Below are positions 14,501 through 23,629 of a stretch of DNA of 64,000 bases, in pieces. The notes under the pieces are model-generated. The model searched no databases. It was not told the origin of the DNA and saw nothing but the letters and a program-made list of their open reading frames with translations. A program made the translations under genes and the position numbers. The first letter of the stretch is position 1. Each line of letters starts with the position of its first letter. Source of the DNA: Clostridia bacterium (GTDB lineage Bacteria; Bacillota_A; Clostridia; Oscillospirales; CAG-272); NCBI GenBank assembly GCA_017632155.1, contig JAGBRZ010000215.1:1-64000 (forward strand), given 5' to 3'.

Positions 14501-15359
14501 GGTTACGACAGACCTCGCAACTGTAAGCAACACACAAATCGAAACCAACTTTGAGGCCGTCCGGGACTGGCTCACGGAAGAGCTTGCTCCCTACGCCACG
14601 ATGGTGGTTTCCCCGGACGCCATTGCCGATGCCAAGAAGACCCGCGCTTCGCTGAACAAGGTCAAGGACAGCATCGACAGTCAGCGCAAGGCCATCAAGA
14701 AAGTCTGGATGAAGCCCTACGAGGAGTACGAAGCCAAGTGCAAAGAACTTACCGGCATCGTAGGTGAAGCGGTGGGAAACATCGACGGTCAGATCAAGTC
14801 GATGGAGAACGAGATGAAGGAGCAGAAGCGCCAGCGGCTCTCCGACCTCTTCGATGACAACTCCTACGTCGTGGCTGACTACATCACCTTCGATGACATC
14901 TTCGACTCCAAGTGGCTGAACTCCAGTTTCTCCGAAATCGAAGCGGCCAACATCATGGTCGGCAAGATTGAGGAGTTCAAGGAGGGGCTTGAAGCTATCC
15001 GAGGCATGAACAGCCCCTACGAAGCGTCCATGCTCTCCGAATACAGCAAGACCCACAGCGTTTCCAAGGCGATTGCAATGGGCAAACAACTGGAAGCCAT
15101 TCAGAAAGCCGAGGAAGAGCGAAAGGCGCGGGAAGCTGAACAGCAGTTCAGTGAACCCGAAGTCAGCGAAGAACCCTCGCCGGAGCCGTCCGCCCCCCCT
15201 GTACAGGCTACGGCACAGTTCATCCGCCCGGTGGCCGAGGAAGAACCACCCAAGCCCAAGACCTACACTCTCCGCTTTGAAGTGGAGCTGACGAAGGAGC
15301 AGGCGTATGACCTGAAATACTTCTTCGCCAGGAACAACATCAAATACTACAAGCTTTAA
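14481..15359 (+). CDS. DUF1351 phage recombination-module protein
   Basis: 292 aa. N-terminal part (FEAVRDWLTEELAPY, DAKKTRASLNKVKDSID) is diagnostic of DUF1351 and forms long coiled coils. A Pro-rich linker near 220-240 leads to a small C-terminal domain (YTLRFEVELTKEQAYDLKYFF). Genes of this family regularly sit between YqaJ nucleases and RecT proteins; exact role unknown. Confidence 0.85.
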   Translation: MPEIQFEVTTDLATVSNTQIETNFEAVRDWLTEELAPYATMVVSPDAIADAKKTRASLNKVKDSIDSQRKAIKKVWMKPYEEYEAKCKELTGIVGEAVGNIDGQIKSMENEMKEQKRQRLSDLFDDNSYVVADYITFDDIFDSKWLNSSFSEIEAANIMVGKIEEFKEGLEAIRGMNSPYEASMLSEYSKTHSVSKAIAMGKQLEAIQKAEEERKAREAEQQFSEPEVSEEPSPEPSAPPVQATAQFIRPVAEEEPPKPKTYTLRFEVELTKEQAYDLKYFFARNNIKYYKL

Positions 15360-15370
15360 GGAGGACACCC

Positions 15371-16150
15371 ATGAAAGCAGCTTCCAACGCTCCGGCCAGG
15401 AGCACAACCCGTCAGACGGCAGTAACAAAGCAGGCCCTTGCCACGGTTCAGAAAGAGACGAAACCCGTGGTTTACAAGGACATCAACGGCGAGGAGGTTT
15501 CCCTTTCTCTCGCTCTGTTGAACAATGTCCTTGCCCCCGGTAGCAACTTCACCCAGTACGAAGCAGATGCCTATTTCGGCATTTGCCAGTATCTGCACCT
15601 GAATCCCATAAAGCGAGACTGCCACCTGGTACGCTACGGAGGGAAGCCCACAATCGTCGTAACCCGCGACTGCTACAACGACAGGGCGAAAAAGTGCAAG
15701 GACTATCAGGGCAAGGAGTCCGGCGTATGCTTTATGGACGCCAACGGCGTTTACGGAGAGCGTGTCGGGACAATCCTTCTTCCTGGGGAAACCCTCCTCG
15801 GCGCATTCTGCAAGGTCTATATGAAAGACCACGTTGTTCCTGAGATCGTAACTGTCAGCTTCAATGAGGCAAAGCGCGTCAAGGATAACGGAGATCTCCA
15901 GGCCACATGGAAAAGCCAGCCGAACTGGATGTGCGTTAAAGTAGCGGAAGCCCGTTGCCTTAAAGCCGCCATACCGGAGTTCTTCGCTGGTACATACGCA
16001 GCAGATGAACTCGGTTACGAAGAAACCGGAGAGATCGCACCTCCCGTCAATATGGACGATGTTCAGGATGTTGTATACACCGACGTTGCCACCGGCGAGG
16101 TTGTAGAGCCTGACGATGTAGCCGACAGCTTCTTCGACCAGGAGGAGTAA
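15371..16150 (+). CDS. RecT/Bet-type single-strand annealing protein
   Basis: Anneals complementary strands after YqaJ resection. Family features: ADAYFGICQYLHLNPIKRDC, HLVRYGGKPTIVVTRDCY and WMCVKVAEARCLKAAIPEFF. 259 aa, typical of Bet-like annealases, with an acidic tail. The nuclease-DUF1351-annealase-SSB order is a standard phage recombination cassette. Confidence 0.9.
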   Translation: MKAASNAPARSTTRQTAVTKQALATVQKETKPVVYKDINGEEVSLSLALLNNVLAPGSNFTQYEADAYFGICQYLHLNPIKRDCHLVRYGGKPTIVVTRDCYNDRAKKCKDYQGKESGVCFMDANGVYGERVGTILLPGETLLGAFCKVYMKDHVVPEIVTVSFNEAKRVKDNGDLQATWKSQPNWMCVKVAEARCLKAAIPEFFAGTYAADELGYEETGEIAPPVNMDDVQDVVYTDVATGEVVEPDDVADSFFDQEE

Positions 16151-16153
16151 TCC

Positions 16154-16651
16154 ATGACTCCTATCGGAAAGAATGGCTCGTTCATCCTTTGGGGAGAGGT
16201 CGTTTGGGACTCCCAAGTGCGCGAGGCTCGTTCTGGAAACAAGTACACAAGCTTCCGCATGAAATATAACCGTGGTCACAATGCAGACGGTCGCATGGTC
16301 AATGACACGATTGAGGTGACTGTTTGGGATACAAAGTACACCAAAATCGCCGAGATGGTCGGTGACGAAAACTTTGGAATTGCAAAGGGCGATCTTGTCC
16401 TTGTGTGCGGCCAACTGGTAGAGGACACCTACCGCAAAGAAGGTGAAGACCCGGACGTTCCCAAGTGGAAAGTCAACGCCGACATCGTGATCGACATGAC
16501 TTCCATCTTCCAAGTGGCTCAGATGGTGGTCAACGGTTCGCTTCCTTCGGAGGAGCTGCCGGACGAACCCAAGCCCGCATTCTCCGAGGAAAAGGCGAAG
16601 ACGCCGTTTGAGGAAGAACTGGACGACTCAGAATCTGAACTTCCGTTCTGA
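16154..16651 (+). CDS. Single-stranded DNA-binding protein
   Basis: OB-fold protein of 165 aa with SSB-like strands (NGSFILWGEVVWDSQVREARSGNKYTS split by loops; IEVTVWDTKY; GDLVLVCGQL). It ends in the acidic tip DDSESELPF, which recruits replication and repair partners in SSBs. It follows the annealase gene by 3 nt. Confidence 0.88.
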   Translation: MTPIGKNGSFILWGEVVWDSQVREARSGNKYTSFRMKYNRGHNADGRMVNDTIEVTVWDTKYTKIAEMVGDENFGIAKGDLVLVCGQLVEDTYRKEGEDPDVPKWKVNADIVIDMTSIFQVAQMVVNGSLPSEELPDEPKPAFSEEKAKTPFEEELDDSESELPF

Positions 16652-16754
16652 ACCGTTCCCCAGGGCGGAGTTCAGATAAGGGTAATGGGGAGCGTAATCG
16701 GAGGAACACTCCCCAACGCCTGAACCTTGAAAATGAAATACCGAGGTCTTATAG

Positions 16755-17537
16755 ATGCCAAATAGAGTAATTAAAGAGAGCATCCGCACCAGCAAGAGTG
16801 TTAATGCTCTCAGCGACTTTGAGTTTCGGCTTTGGTTGTATTTGATTACCTATGTGGATGACCACGGACGCGGTAGCGCTGATGCAGAACTTCTGAAAGG
16901 GCTTGTCTTTCCAAGACGCAAAGGGGTAACAGAGAAGCAGATTCAGACGGCGTTGGACAATTTGGCGAATACTGGCATGGTGATTCTCTACGAATATGAC
17001 GATGAACCGTACTTTTACTTTCCGAATTGGGACAAACACCAGAGAATCCAAAATAAGCATTCAAAGTTCCCCGACCCTCCTAAAGAATCTATGTCACCGT
17101 CATTCACCGTGAATCACCGTGAATCACCGCTTGAATCCAATCCAACTATAATCCAATCCGAATCCAACTATAATTCAACTCAGAGCGAATGCACGGAGCC
17201 GCAAAATGCGCCTCCCGTGCTGACGATGCCCCTGGTGGACGGTTCAGAGTTTGACATTAGGGAACAGGACATCGCCGAATGGCAGGATGCGTTCCCTAAC
17301 GTGGATGTTGTACAACAGTTAAAAGCCATGCGTCTTTGGTGCAAGGATAACCCGGAGAGGAAGAAAACCCGCAAGGGTGTACGGCGCTTCATTACCACAT
17401 GGCTCGACAGGGAGCAGAATCGTGGCGGTACACGAAAGACGCAGACAACCTACGAACAGCCGAAACAGACAGCACCGCCGCCGGATGCCACGAAGCGGCA
17501 GAGAGCACCGGACTTCATGCCTGAGTGGGCAGACTGA
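16755..17537 (+). CDS. Phage replication initiator/organizer protein
   Basis: 260 aa. N-terminal winged helix (LSDFEFRLWLYLITYVDDHGRG, KGVTEKQIQTALDNL), then HQRIQNKHSKFP, typical of DnaD/replisome-organizer N-domains. A C-terminal region (VRRFITTWLDREQNRG) matches the helicase-recruiting end of such proteins. The middle carries near-repeated NHRESP/ESNPTIIQSESN linkers. It sits just before the helicase it would load. Confidence 0.8.
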   Translation: MPNRVIKESIRTSKSVNALSDFEFRLWLYLITYVDDHGRGSADAELLKGLVFPRRKGVTEKQIQTALDNLANTGMVILYEYDDEPYFYFPNWDKHQRIQNKHSKFPDPPKESMSPSFTVNHRESPLESNPTIIQSESNYNSTQSECTEPQNAPPVLTMPLVDGSEFDIREQDIAEWQDAFPNVDVVQQLKAMRLWCKDNPERKKTRKGVRRFITTWLDREQNRGGTRKTQTTYEQPKQTAPPPDATKRQRAPDFMPEWAD

Positions 17538-17545
17538 GGTGAGCC

Positions 17546-18910
17546 ATGCAAGAAACATCTTTAGTTCCTGCATACGCACAGAACCCTGACGCATGGGCAA
17601 TGGCGGAAGAGTCCGTATGCGCCTGCATCCTCGTCAACCCGGCTGAATCACTGGACATCATACGGCAGAACGTACAGGCCGAAGACTTCGCAATGGAAGC
17701 GGCGCGGAGCGTGTTCCGTTCCGCCTGCGTCCTTGCGGACAGCGGAGAGCCGATAGATCCCACCACGATTTTGGAGCAGGCCAGGAAGGATGGACTTCCC
17801 TTATCTGAGGACTGGGTAAGGGAAACCATGAAAGCCTATCTGACCACGGCAAATGTGGAGTTCAACTCCAGAATTGTCCGAGAATGCGCCATAACAAGGC
17901 GGGCAAAAGAGATAGGCTGGGCGTTGGAGAACGGTGAGGTTGCTCCGCAGACTGCAATGGAACAGCTACAGAATGTTCTTGCCACGCGAATCTCAACGCT
18001 ATCTACTCCGACAGAGGACGCCATTGCATTCAGCAACTATCTGAGCGAGGTTGCGGCTGGCGTAAAGAAGCCGTTCCTGTCAACAGGGCTTGAAAACCTT
18101 GACGATGTTCTCGGCGGGGGACTGGTAAGCGAGGGGCTTATCACCCTCGCCGCAAGACCGGGACTCGGAAAGACTGTGGTGGGTCTTGTGATAGCTGACA
18201 ACGTGGCCGCAGCCGGTGGGCGTGTGCTGTATGAAAGCCTTGAGATGAGCAAGGAACAGCTCTGGTCTCGCCGTGTGGCGAGGAAGAGCGGAGTGTCCTA
18301 CTCCAAGCTGATGGGCGGAACATTCAACACGGATGATGCTTTGGAGTGGAAGCACATCATGAAAGCCATGAGCGATCTATCCAAAACGGATCTGATGATA
18401 AGTTCTGAGAACGCCAAGCTGAGTGACATCGAACGCCATGTCCGGCAGGCAGGACACCTTGATCTCATCGTGATCGACCATCTTGGTCTTATCATCCCGG
18501 ACAAAGTAACAGACAGCCTTTATCTTCCGACCACGATGGCCGTGCACGGGCTGAAGCGATTGGCAAAGGCAACCGGGACGCCGATCCTGCTCCTGTGCCA
18601 GCTCAATCGTGCGAATATGCAGCGGGGTGACAAGAGAGCCAACCTCGCAGACCTTCGGAACAGCGGTGCGATTGAGGAAGATTCGGATGCCGTTATCTTT
18701 CTGCACAGGGAAGCCTACTACCTTCCGCCGGAAGAACAGCCGAAGCCGTGGGAGCCACAGACGATGGAAGTCAATGTGGCAAAAAACCGTCACGGAGAAA
18801 CTGGCGCGGTCTACATGGACTTTGTTGGTATGCTTGCCAATGTCAGGCCGCAGGGCGGACGAAAACAGTTTGAGGATATAGACGATGATACGCCTTGGGA
18901 GGGGCGATGA
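17546..18910 (+). CDS. DnaB-like replicative helicase
   Basis: 454 aa hexameric helicase unwinding at the phage fork. N-domain (AEESVCACILVNPAESL..FRSACVLA) followed by a RecA-like core: Walker A AARPGLGKT near 203-210, Walker B LDLIVIDHLGLI near 305 and LLLCQLNR near 350. The conserved NRHGETG segment near the C-terminus is also present. Confidence 0.92.
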   Translation: MQETSLVPAYAQNPDAWAMAEESVCACILVNPAESLDIIRQNVQAEDFAMEAARSVFRSACVLADSGEPIDPTTILEQARKDGLPLSEDWVRETMKAYLTTANVEFNSRIVRECAITRRAKEIGWALENGEVAPQTAMEQLQNVLATRISTLSTPTEDAIAFSNYLSEVAAGVKKPFLSTGLENLDDVLGGGLVSEGLITLAARPGLGKTVVGLVIADNVAAAGGRVLYESLEMSKEQLWSRRVARKSGVSYSKLMGGTFNTDDALEWKHIMKAMSDLSKTDLMISSENAKLSDIERHVRQAGHLDLIVIDHLGLIIPDKVTDSLYLPTTMAVHGLKRLAKATGTPILLLCQLNRANMQRGDKRANLADLRNSGAIEEDSDAVIFLHREAYYLPPEEQPKPWEPQTMEVNVAKNRHGETGAVYMDFVGMLANVRPQGGRKQFEDIDDDTPWEGR

Positions 18911-18911
18911 T

Positions 18912-19004
18912 ATGTGGTATTTCGTAGCATTTTTTTCCGGTGGACTATTTGGTTTTTCCATCGCAGCCTGTTGCGCTATGGCAAAGCGAGGTGACAACCA
19001 GTGA
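18912..19004 (+). CDS. DUF3789-like mini membrane protein, 30 aa
   Basis: MWYFVAFFSGGLFGFSIAACCAMAKRG is a single transmembrane helix with a basic tail, the DUF3789 pattern. It starts just after the helicase stop; unknown role. Confidence 0.65.
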   Translation: MWYFVAFFSGGLFGFSIAACCAMAKRGDNQ

Positions 19005-19087
19005 ACGAGAACGCTGTTTTGCTTTTCGCGATGATCGCGGTTTTCGGCTTCTCTATCTGGGTTGAATGGGGGCGAGACCGTGACTAA
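19001..19087 (+). CDS. Mini membrane protein, 28 aa, GTG start
   Basis: GTG overlaps the preceding stop. One hydrophobic segment (AVLLFAMIAVFGFSIWV) with a charged end. Small but tightly packed between overlapping genes, so probably real. Confidence 0.5.
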   Translation: MNENAVLLFAMIAVFGFSIWVEWGRDRD

Positions 19088-19304
19088 GCAGAACCAGGCG
19101 CACAAAGTTCTTGAGTACATCGAAGCACACGGTTCTATTACCGCGTGGGAAGCCATGAATGTACTCGGCATAATGCGGTTGGCGGCGAGAATCGCCGACC
19201 TGAAAGCGGAAGGAATCCCCATCGTGACCATCCTTCGCCACAAGGTCAGCGATGACGGAAGCTACACCAGATGGGCAGAGTACCGCATGGGGGAAGCGGC
19301 ATGA
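19080..19304 (+). CDS. Winged-helix/HTH protein, 74 aa
   Basis: GTG 19080 follows GGGGGCGAG and begins MTKQNQAHKVLEYIEAHG. ITAWEAMNVLGIMRLAARIADLK is a winged-helix core widely seen in small phage regulators, with a beta wing (PIVTILRHKVSDDGS). Confidence 0.7.
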   Translation: MTKQNQAHKVLEYIEAHGSITAWEAMNVLGIMRLAARIADLKAEGIPIVTILRHKVSDDGSYTRWAEYRMGEAA

Positions 19305-19792
19305 ATTTCAACTCACCGGAGGATATGCCGCCCGGAATGCGGAAGCTGTACGAACAGCAGATTGCAAAAAAAGAGAGGGCAACGGCGGCGAAAAACCGCC
19401 TTGCCGAACTCACGCAGGAAACGGAAGACACTCCGAAGAAGAGTAAGTACCACGCCAAGCCAACAGATAGGACACTGCCGGATGGTACGGTTATCAAGTT
19501 TGACTCCAAAAAAGAAGCCGCCTACTACGACCAGCTCATTGCCTTGGAAACAGCAGGCGTGGTGAGAGACATTCGACTCCAGGTGCAGTTTCTCCTCAAG
19601 CCTGCCTATACGGACGGACATACTGGGGAGAGATTCCGCGCCATCAACTACCTCGCAGATTTCACCTACTGGCAATTGGAGAGCGGAGAATGGAAGTACC
19701 GCATCGTTGATGTCAAGGGTCGAAAAACAAAGGACTACATCCTGAAAAGAAAAATCATGGCCGATATGGGTCATTACATCGAAGAGGTTTAA
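19301..19792 (+). CDS. DUF1064 nuclease-like protein
   Basis: Begins at ATG 19301. The core (SKYHAKPT, FDSKKEAAYYDQLI, YLADFTYW, YRIVDVKGRKTKDY) is the DUF1064 signature, a PD-(D/E)xK-like phage protein probably acting on recombination or replication intermediates. The D..ExK-like residues lie in ADFTYW and IVDVKG. Confidence 0.8.
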   Translation: MNFNSPEDMPPGMRKLYEQQIAKKERATAAKNRLAELTQETEDTPKKSKYHAKPTDRTLPDGTVIKFDSKKEAAYYDQLIALETAGVVRDIRLQVQFLLKPAYTDGHTGERFRAINYLADFTYWQLESGEWKYRIVDVKGRKTKDYILKRKIMADMGHYIEEV

Positions 19793-19809
19793 GAAAGGAA
19801 GTTACACCC

Positions 19810-20169
19810 ATGAAGAAGAACAAGGAACTGATCGTGATGCTGACGGCGTTTATTGTCGGACAGCTTTTCCAGATGATGTTCATCGCAGTAGCCATTAGGC
19901 TGTATGTGGCATACCCGGTGCGGTGGTGTATTTCGGCTGGGTTCATCACTGCCCTTCTTGTCGGCACTACCATGTTTGTGACTGTCCTTGTGACAAGCGC
20001 CAGCGGAGAGCATACGGCAGAAGAACCGAAGAAAACCGACCGCGCTACTCCCTATATCCCGGACGAGGACAAGAAGATTAAGGCGCTGTTTCTGAACAAA
20101 CGGCCTGCCCTTGATACCGACCCGGAAGACATAGACGAAGTGGATGAAAATCTGAGAAAGGAAGGTTAA
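19810..20169 (+). CDS. Two-helix membrane protein, 119 aa
   Basis: Two hydrophobic segments (LIVMLTAFIVGQLFQMMF and WCISAGFITALLVGTTMF) precede a charged cytoplasmic tail rich in Asp/Glu. Early-operon membrane protein, function unknown. Confidence 0.6.
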   Translation: MKKNKELIVMLTAFIVGQLFQMMFIAVAIRLYVAYPVRWCISAGFITALLVGTTMFVTVLVTSASGEHTAEEPKKTDRATPYIPDEDKKIKALFLNKRPALDTDPEDIDEVDENLRKEG

Positions 20170-20172
20170 GCC

Positions 20173-20301
20173 ATGTGCGTCCTCTACGAACTGGGGCTGT
20201 GCGATGTGTGCTATGCCCCGGATGACGGAAAGCGATACGACCTTGACGAAATCATAGAAGAGGTCAAGTCGTGGGAACTTGAAGACGAGTTCGACATCTG
20301 A
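20173..20301 (+). CDS. Small acidic protein, 42 aa
   Basis: MCVLYELGLCDVCYAP has three Cys; the rest is acidic (DEIIEEVKSWELEDEFDI). AGGAAGG precedes the start. Last gene of the early operon, ended by a terminator. Confidence 0.5.
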   Translation: MCVLYELGLCDVCYAPDDGKRYDLDEIIEEVKSWELEDEFDI

Positions 20302-20308
20302 AAAAGTT

Positions 20309-20338
20309 GCGCCGGAGCAATCCGGCGCTCTTTTTTTT
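20309..20338 (+). terminator. Terminator of the early operon
   Basis: GCGCCGGA-GCAA-TCCGGCGC followed by TC and eight T. Separates early replication genes from the late operon. Confidence 0.85.
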
Positions 20339-20369
20339 GTTGCGAAAGTATCGAATCGTCATTTACAAA

Positions 20370-20407
20370 CGCAACTTTTTGTGGTAATGAAAGTTGCGAG
20401 AGATAAT
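20370..20407 (+). promoter_or_regulatory. Late-operon promoter overlapped by an inverted repeat
   Basis: TTGTGG (20379-20384) and GATAAT (20402-20407) are spaced 17 nt. CGCAACTTT (20370-20378) abuts the -35, and its reverse complement AAAGTTGCG (20390-20398) fills the spacer. Another AAAGTTGCG is at 20303-20311. The arrangement suggests a regulated late promoter; the regulator is unknown. Confidence 0.6.
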
Positions 20408-20432
20408 ATATGTGGCGCAGAAAGGAATCTTT

Positions 20433-21470
20433 ATGGCGGAGAGCGAAAAAAGTGTACGCTTCTGTTGGCATTGCCGAAGGGAACTGACTGAAAAGAACAG
20501 TTGGATGCCCACAGACGGCTTTGACCGTGGCGCACCTACGTTCTACTGCACCGGCTGTCAGAACCAGTTCTATCTGAAACTGGCAAAAGTGGTTGGTTCC
20601 GATCTCGCCTATTTTTATTGCTGCGTCAAGTTCGATGTTCCGTATATCCCAAGAACCATCAAGGCATCCTACAAGTACAAACGGGAATACGGCCCCTGGG
20701 GTGGATACATCACCGCCCTCCGCGCTGCGCACTGGCACACAAAGAAAGACCGATGGGCTGGATTCGCTGACGGAAACGTGGAAATCAAAAAAGCGTTTGC
20801 CGAGCTGAAAGAACTTGGCGCTGAGTCACCAGAAGAACTTCGCGAAACCCGCGAACGAGACAAAGAGTATAACAAAGAGTTCTGGGGAGAAAGCTATGGT
20901 GATTCCAGCGACCATTATACCGAGTCCGACTACGATGCCCTGAACCGGGTTTACGACGCAATGACCGAAGGGCGTAGCGGAATCAGCACCCAAAGCCAGA
21001 TCGCCATTCAGGACATTGCACGGTGGACGCTGGAACGCGATAAGCTGATGGCTTCAAAAGAGTTCGATGATGCCAAGAAAGTTGACGCCATGATTGAGAA
21101 GCTGAAGGAATCCGAACAGCTTCGCAAGAAAGACGAACTGCCGCAGGATCGGGCGAGACTGGATGACATCGTAAAAGCCGTGGAACGCGCCGGTCTGAAC
21201 ATGATGAATTATGACGAGCTGTGCCGACAGCTTGCCACATATATGTTCCACACGCCCTACGGATACACAAGGGACGCCGCCGACCAGATGCTGCTGTACA
21301 TCCGAAACGCCACGGCATTTAACGAGGGCGTTGCCGAAGTGGACAGGCTTCCCAACGAGTTTGCCATTGTGGACACGCTCGGCGAGTTTGCCCAGGAGCA
21401 AGACGATACCGAGAAGCAGAACTACAAGGATCTGGGAATCCAGCCTCTTCGCATGAAACCGGGGAAGTGA
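20433..21470 (+). CDS. Terminase-region protein with N-terminal zinc ribbon
   Basis: ATG 20433 follows AAAGGA. N-terminus CWHCRRE..FYCTGCQ is a zinc ribbon. The middle and C-terminal parts are helical and charged, with SEFDDAKKVDAMIEKLKE-like coils. Immediately upstream of TerL, so it could act as small terminase or as a head-start factor, but no classical TerS HTH is evident. Confidence 0.6.
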   Translation: MAESEKSVRFCWHCRRELTEKNSWMPTDGFDRGAPTFYCTGCQNQFYLKLAKVVGSDLAYFYCCVKFDVPYIPRTIKASYKYKREYGPWGGYITALRAAHWHTKKDRWAGFADGNVEIKKAFAELKELGAESPEELRETRERDKEYNKEFWGESYGDSSDHYTESDYDALNRVYDAMTEGRSGISTQSQIAIQDIARWTLERDKLMASKEFDDAKKVDAMIEKLKESEQLRKKDELPQDRARLDDIVKAVERAGLNMMNYDELCRQLATYMFHTPYGYTRDAADQMLLYIRNATAFNEGVAEVDRLPNEFAIVDTLGEFAQEQDDTEKQNYKDLGIQPLRMKPGK

Positions 21471-21476
21471 TGCTTC

Positions 21477-23321
21477 ATGGCGCAATCCAACTACAGATAC
21501 TCCAATGGGCATTATGTCAGAAACTCCGGGCGTGAGGGAGTCAACTACAGCGAGTTTGCTACTGATTGCTGGAGACTGCTTTTATCGTTTTTCAGATGGT
21601 ATCCAGATGTTCTTGAGGATTTAACACAGGCTGAAAACGCCGAGTTCTCCAACAGCATTATGAACAGGGTCATGAAGCGGGCGATGGCGCGGTATCAGGA
21701 AACCTTCACGACGGGATGCCGCGGTCTTGGCAAGACAACCGTGGTCGTTTCCGACAAATGCAACAAGGGAATCCTGTGGCCGGGGGAAATCACCGGCTAC
21801 TACGCCCCGGTCGAGAAGCAGGCAGCTCCCCTTGCATCCAAGGCGTTCGCCACATATCAGCGGAACACGCCGATCCTGGCAGACCACTGGATAAAAAACA
21901 ACGATGCGCAGACCACCTTCAAACTGTCCACGCCGCTGGGGTCGAAGTTCATCATGAGCATCGACCGAGGCATTGATACCTCCGGCGTTATCGCAGAAGA
22001 GTGTGCGCAGGAAGATAAAAACCCATTCAACTTTGCGGACTTCAACCAGATCGTCTTGGGTACAAACCGTTTAAGTTACAAAGTCAACGGCCTTGACGAT
22101 CCGACTCACATAGACAGCCAGATCCACTACATCACATCGGCCACGCGGAAGGAGAACGAGGCGTACCCCGTGTACACCAATCTACGCAGGGCGATGAAGA
22201 ACGGCGAAAGCGCATTCGCCATGAGCGTTCCGTGGCAAGTCCCGGTACTGGGGAGAATGAAATCATTCTCCTACTACCAGATGCTCAAAAAGAAGCTCAC
22301 CTCCGAACAGTTTATGCGTGAGTGTGAGAGCAAGTGGACTGGCACTATTGAGAATCCCATCATTCGGGACGATGTTCTGGTGGGGAGCCGTAAGCTGAAG
22401 GTCATGGAAGAGAAGCACTGCGGAGACCCGGACTGCTTCTACATCATCGGCTACGACGTGTCGTCCCGTGACGTGCAGGGAAACGCCATGATCGGCATGG
22501 CGGTTATCAAATGCGAGAGACAACACGCCTCCGCTACGATGGACGCTTACAAGAAAAGCCTTGTCTATGTGGAAGAAAGAAAACCGCCGAAGGGCGGTCA
22601 CATGGAACAAGCATCCATTATCAAGCGCAGATGGCGAGACTATTGCATTCCTGAAGGAAGACCGCCCTTCATCGTGCTTGACGCCAGATCCTATGGCTGG
22701 GCTGTGTGGGAAGACCTTCACCTCGACTTGGGAGACGGACTCCCGCCGATGTGCGCAATGTCACCCGAAATGGAAATCCCGGAACTGGTGAAGGACGGAG
22801 CGATACCGTGCGTCTATCCCCTCCAGGCACAGGGTATAAGCGGCACAGACCCAAACAGCGTCATGCTGGATTACATAGAGCGCGAGTTTGAAAACGGAAA
22901 CATTCTGCTTCTCACATCGAACATCTATGACGGCTTGCAGGCTTACAAGCTGAAGCACGACATAAAGCATGATCTTCGTGACGCGGAGATACAGCTTCCC
23001 TACTCCGCTACCAACAAGCTGGCAAGGCAGATAACCAACCTACAGAAAAAGTACGGCACGGTCGGATGGACGGAAGTTCAACTGAACAAGTACATCCAAA
23101 AGGATATGTGGTCTGCCCTGCTTTACGCCTGCCGGATTGCACAAAGGCTGGAGAAATCCGAACTTTATGCACTGAATCGCAGGAAAAATGCGTGGGATGA
23201 GTTTGCGAAGAAGTACGAGTTCTCACACGACACTCCCGGCGGCATGAGCAGGAACTTTGAAAAGCCTACTGGTCTTCGGAAGCGAGGCTTGCAGCGGCTT
23301 GGACGAATGGCGGTTAAATGA
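21477..23321 (+). CDS. Terminase large subunit
   Basis: DNA-packaging ATPase and nuclease, 614 aa. Walker A-like GCRGLGKTT near residue 80, Walker B-like GVIAEECAQED near 170, then the nuclease domain opening with YIIGYDVSSRD near 323 and later FIVLDARSYGW. Pumps DNA into the prohead at the portal encoded two genes downstream. Confidence 0.9.
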   Translation: MAQSNYRYSNGHYVRNSGREGVNYSEFATDCWRLLLSFFRWYPDVLEDLTQAENAEFSNSIMNRVMKRAMARYQETFTTGCRGLGKTTVVVSDKCNKGILWPGEITGYYAPVEKQAAPLASKAFATYQRNTPILADHWIKNNDAQTTFKLSTPLGSKFIMSIDRGIDTSGVIAEECAQEDKNPFNFADFNQIVLGTNRLSYKVNGLDDPTHIDSQIHYITSATRKENEAYPVYTNLRRAMKNGESAFAMSVPWQVPVLGRMKSFSYYQMLKKKLTSEQFMRECESKWTGTIENPIIRDDVLVGSRKLKVMEEKHCGDPDCFYIIGYDVSSRDVQGNAMIGMAVIKCERQHASATMDAYKKSLVYVEERKPPKGGHMEQASIIKRRWRDYCIPEGRPPFIVLDARSYGWAVWEDLHLDLGDGLPPMCAMSPEMEIPELVKDGAIPCVYPLQAQGISGTDPNSVMLDYIEREFENGNILLLTSNIYDGLQAYKLKHDIKHDLRDAEIQLPYSATNKLARQITNLQKKYGTVGWTEVQLNKYIQKDMWSALLYACRIAQRLEKSELYALNRRKNAWDEFAKKYEFSHDTPGGMSRNFEKPTGLRKRGLQRLGRMAVK

Positions 23322-23629
23322 ACAGACTTTGGGTTTGCCGGTCAACGGCTGAAAATATTGCGAGGGCGGAGAAGTACGAATACTTCAAAGCCAACGAGAA
23401 ATACTGCCTTGTTATCACGGATGAGAAGCCGGATAAAATGGCGGAAGTCACGGCGGAAGCCGCCAAGTCCCTTACCGTACAGGACTGGACTTGGATAAAG
23501 GCAGTCGGCGAGAGGATCAAGGCAGAAAAAGAGTACGCTGAATTTCAGCGGCAGCAGAAAGAGTTCCTTGAACGCTTTGAGAAAGAACTGAAAGGGAGAA
23601 TGACTGATGGCGGAAGCCCCGATGGTTGA
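23318..23629 (+). CDS. Hypothetical head-module protein, 103 aa
   Basis: ATGA overlap with TerL and 23-nt overlap with the portal gene. Lys/Glu-rich with a C-terminal coiled coil (EYAEFQRQQKEFLERFEKEL). Function unknown. Confidence 0.6.
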   Translation: MNRLWVCRSTAENIARAEKYEYFKANEKYCLVITDEKPDKMAEVTAEAAKSLTVQDWTWIKAVGERIKAEKEYAEFQRQQKEFLERFEKELKGRMTDGGSPDG

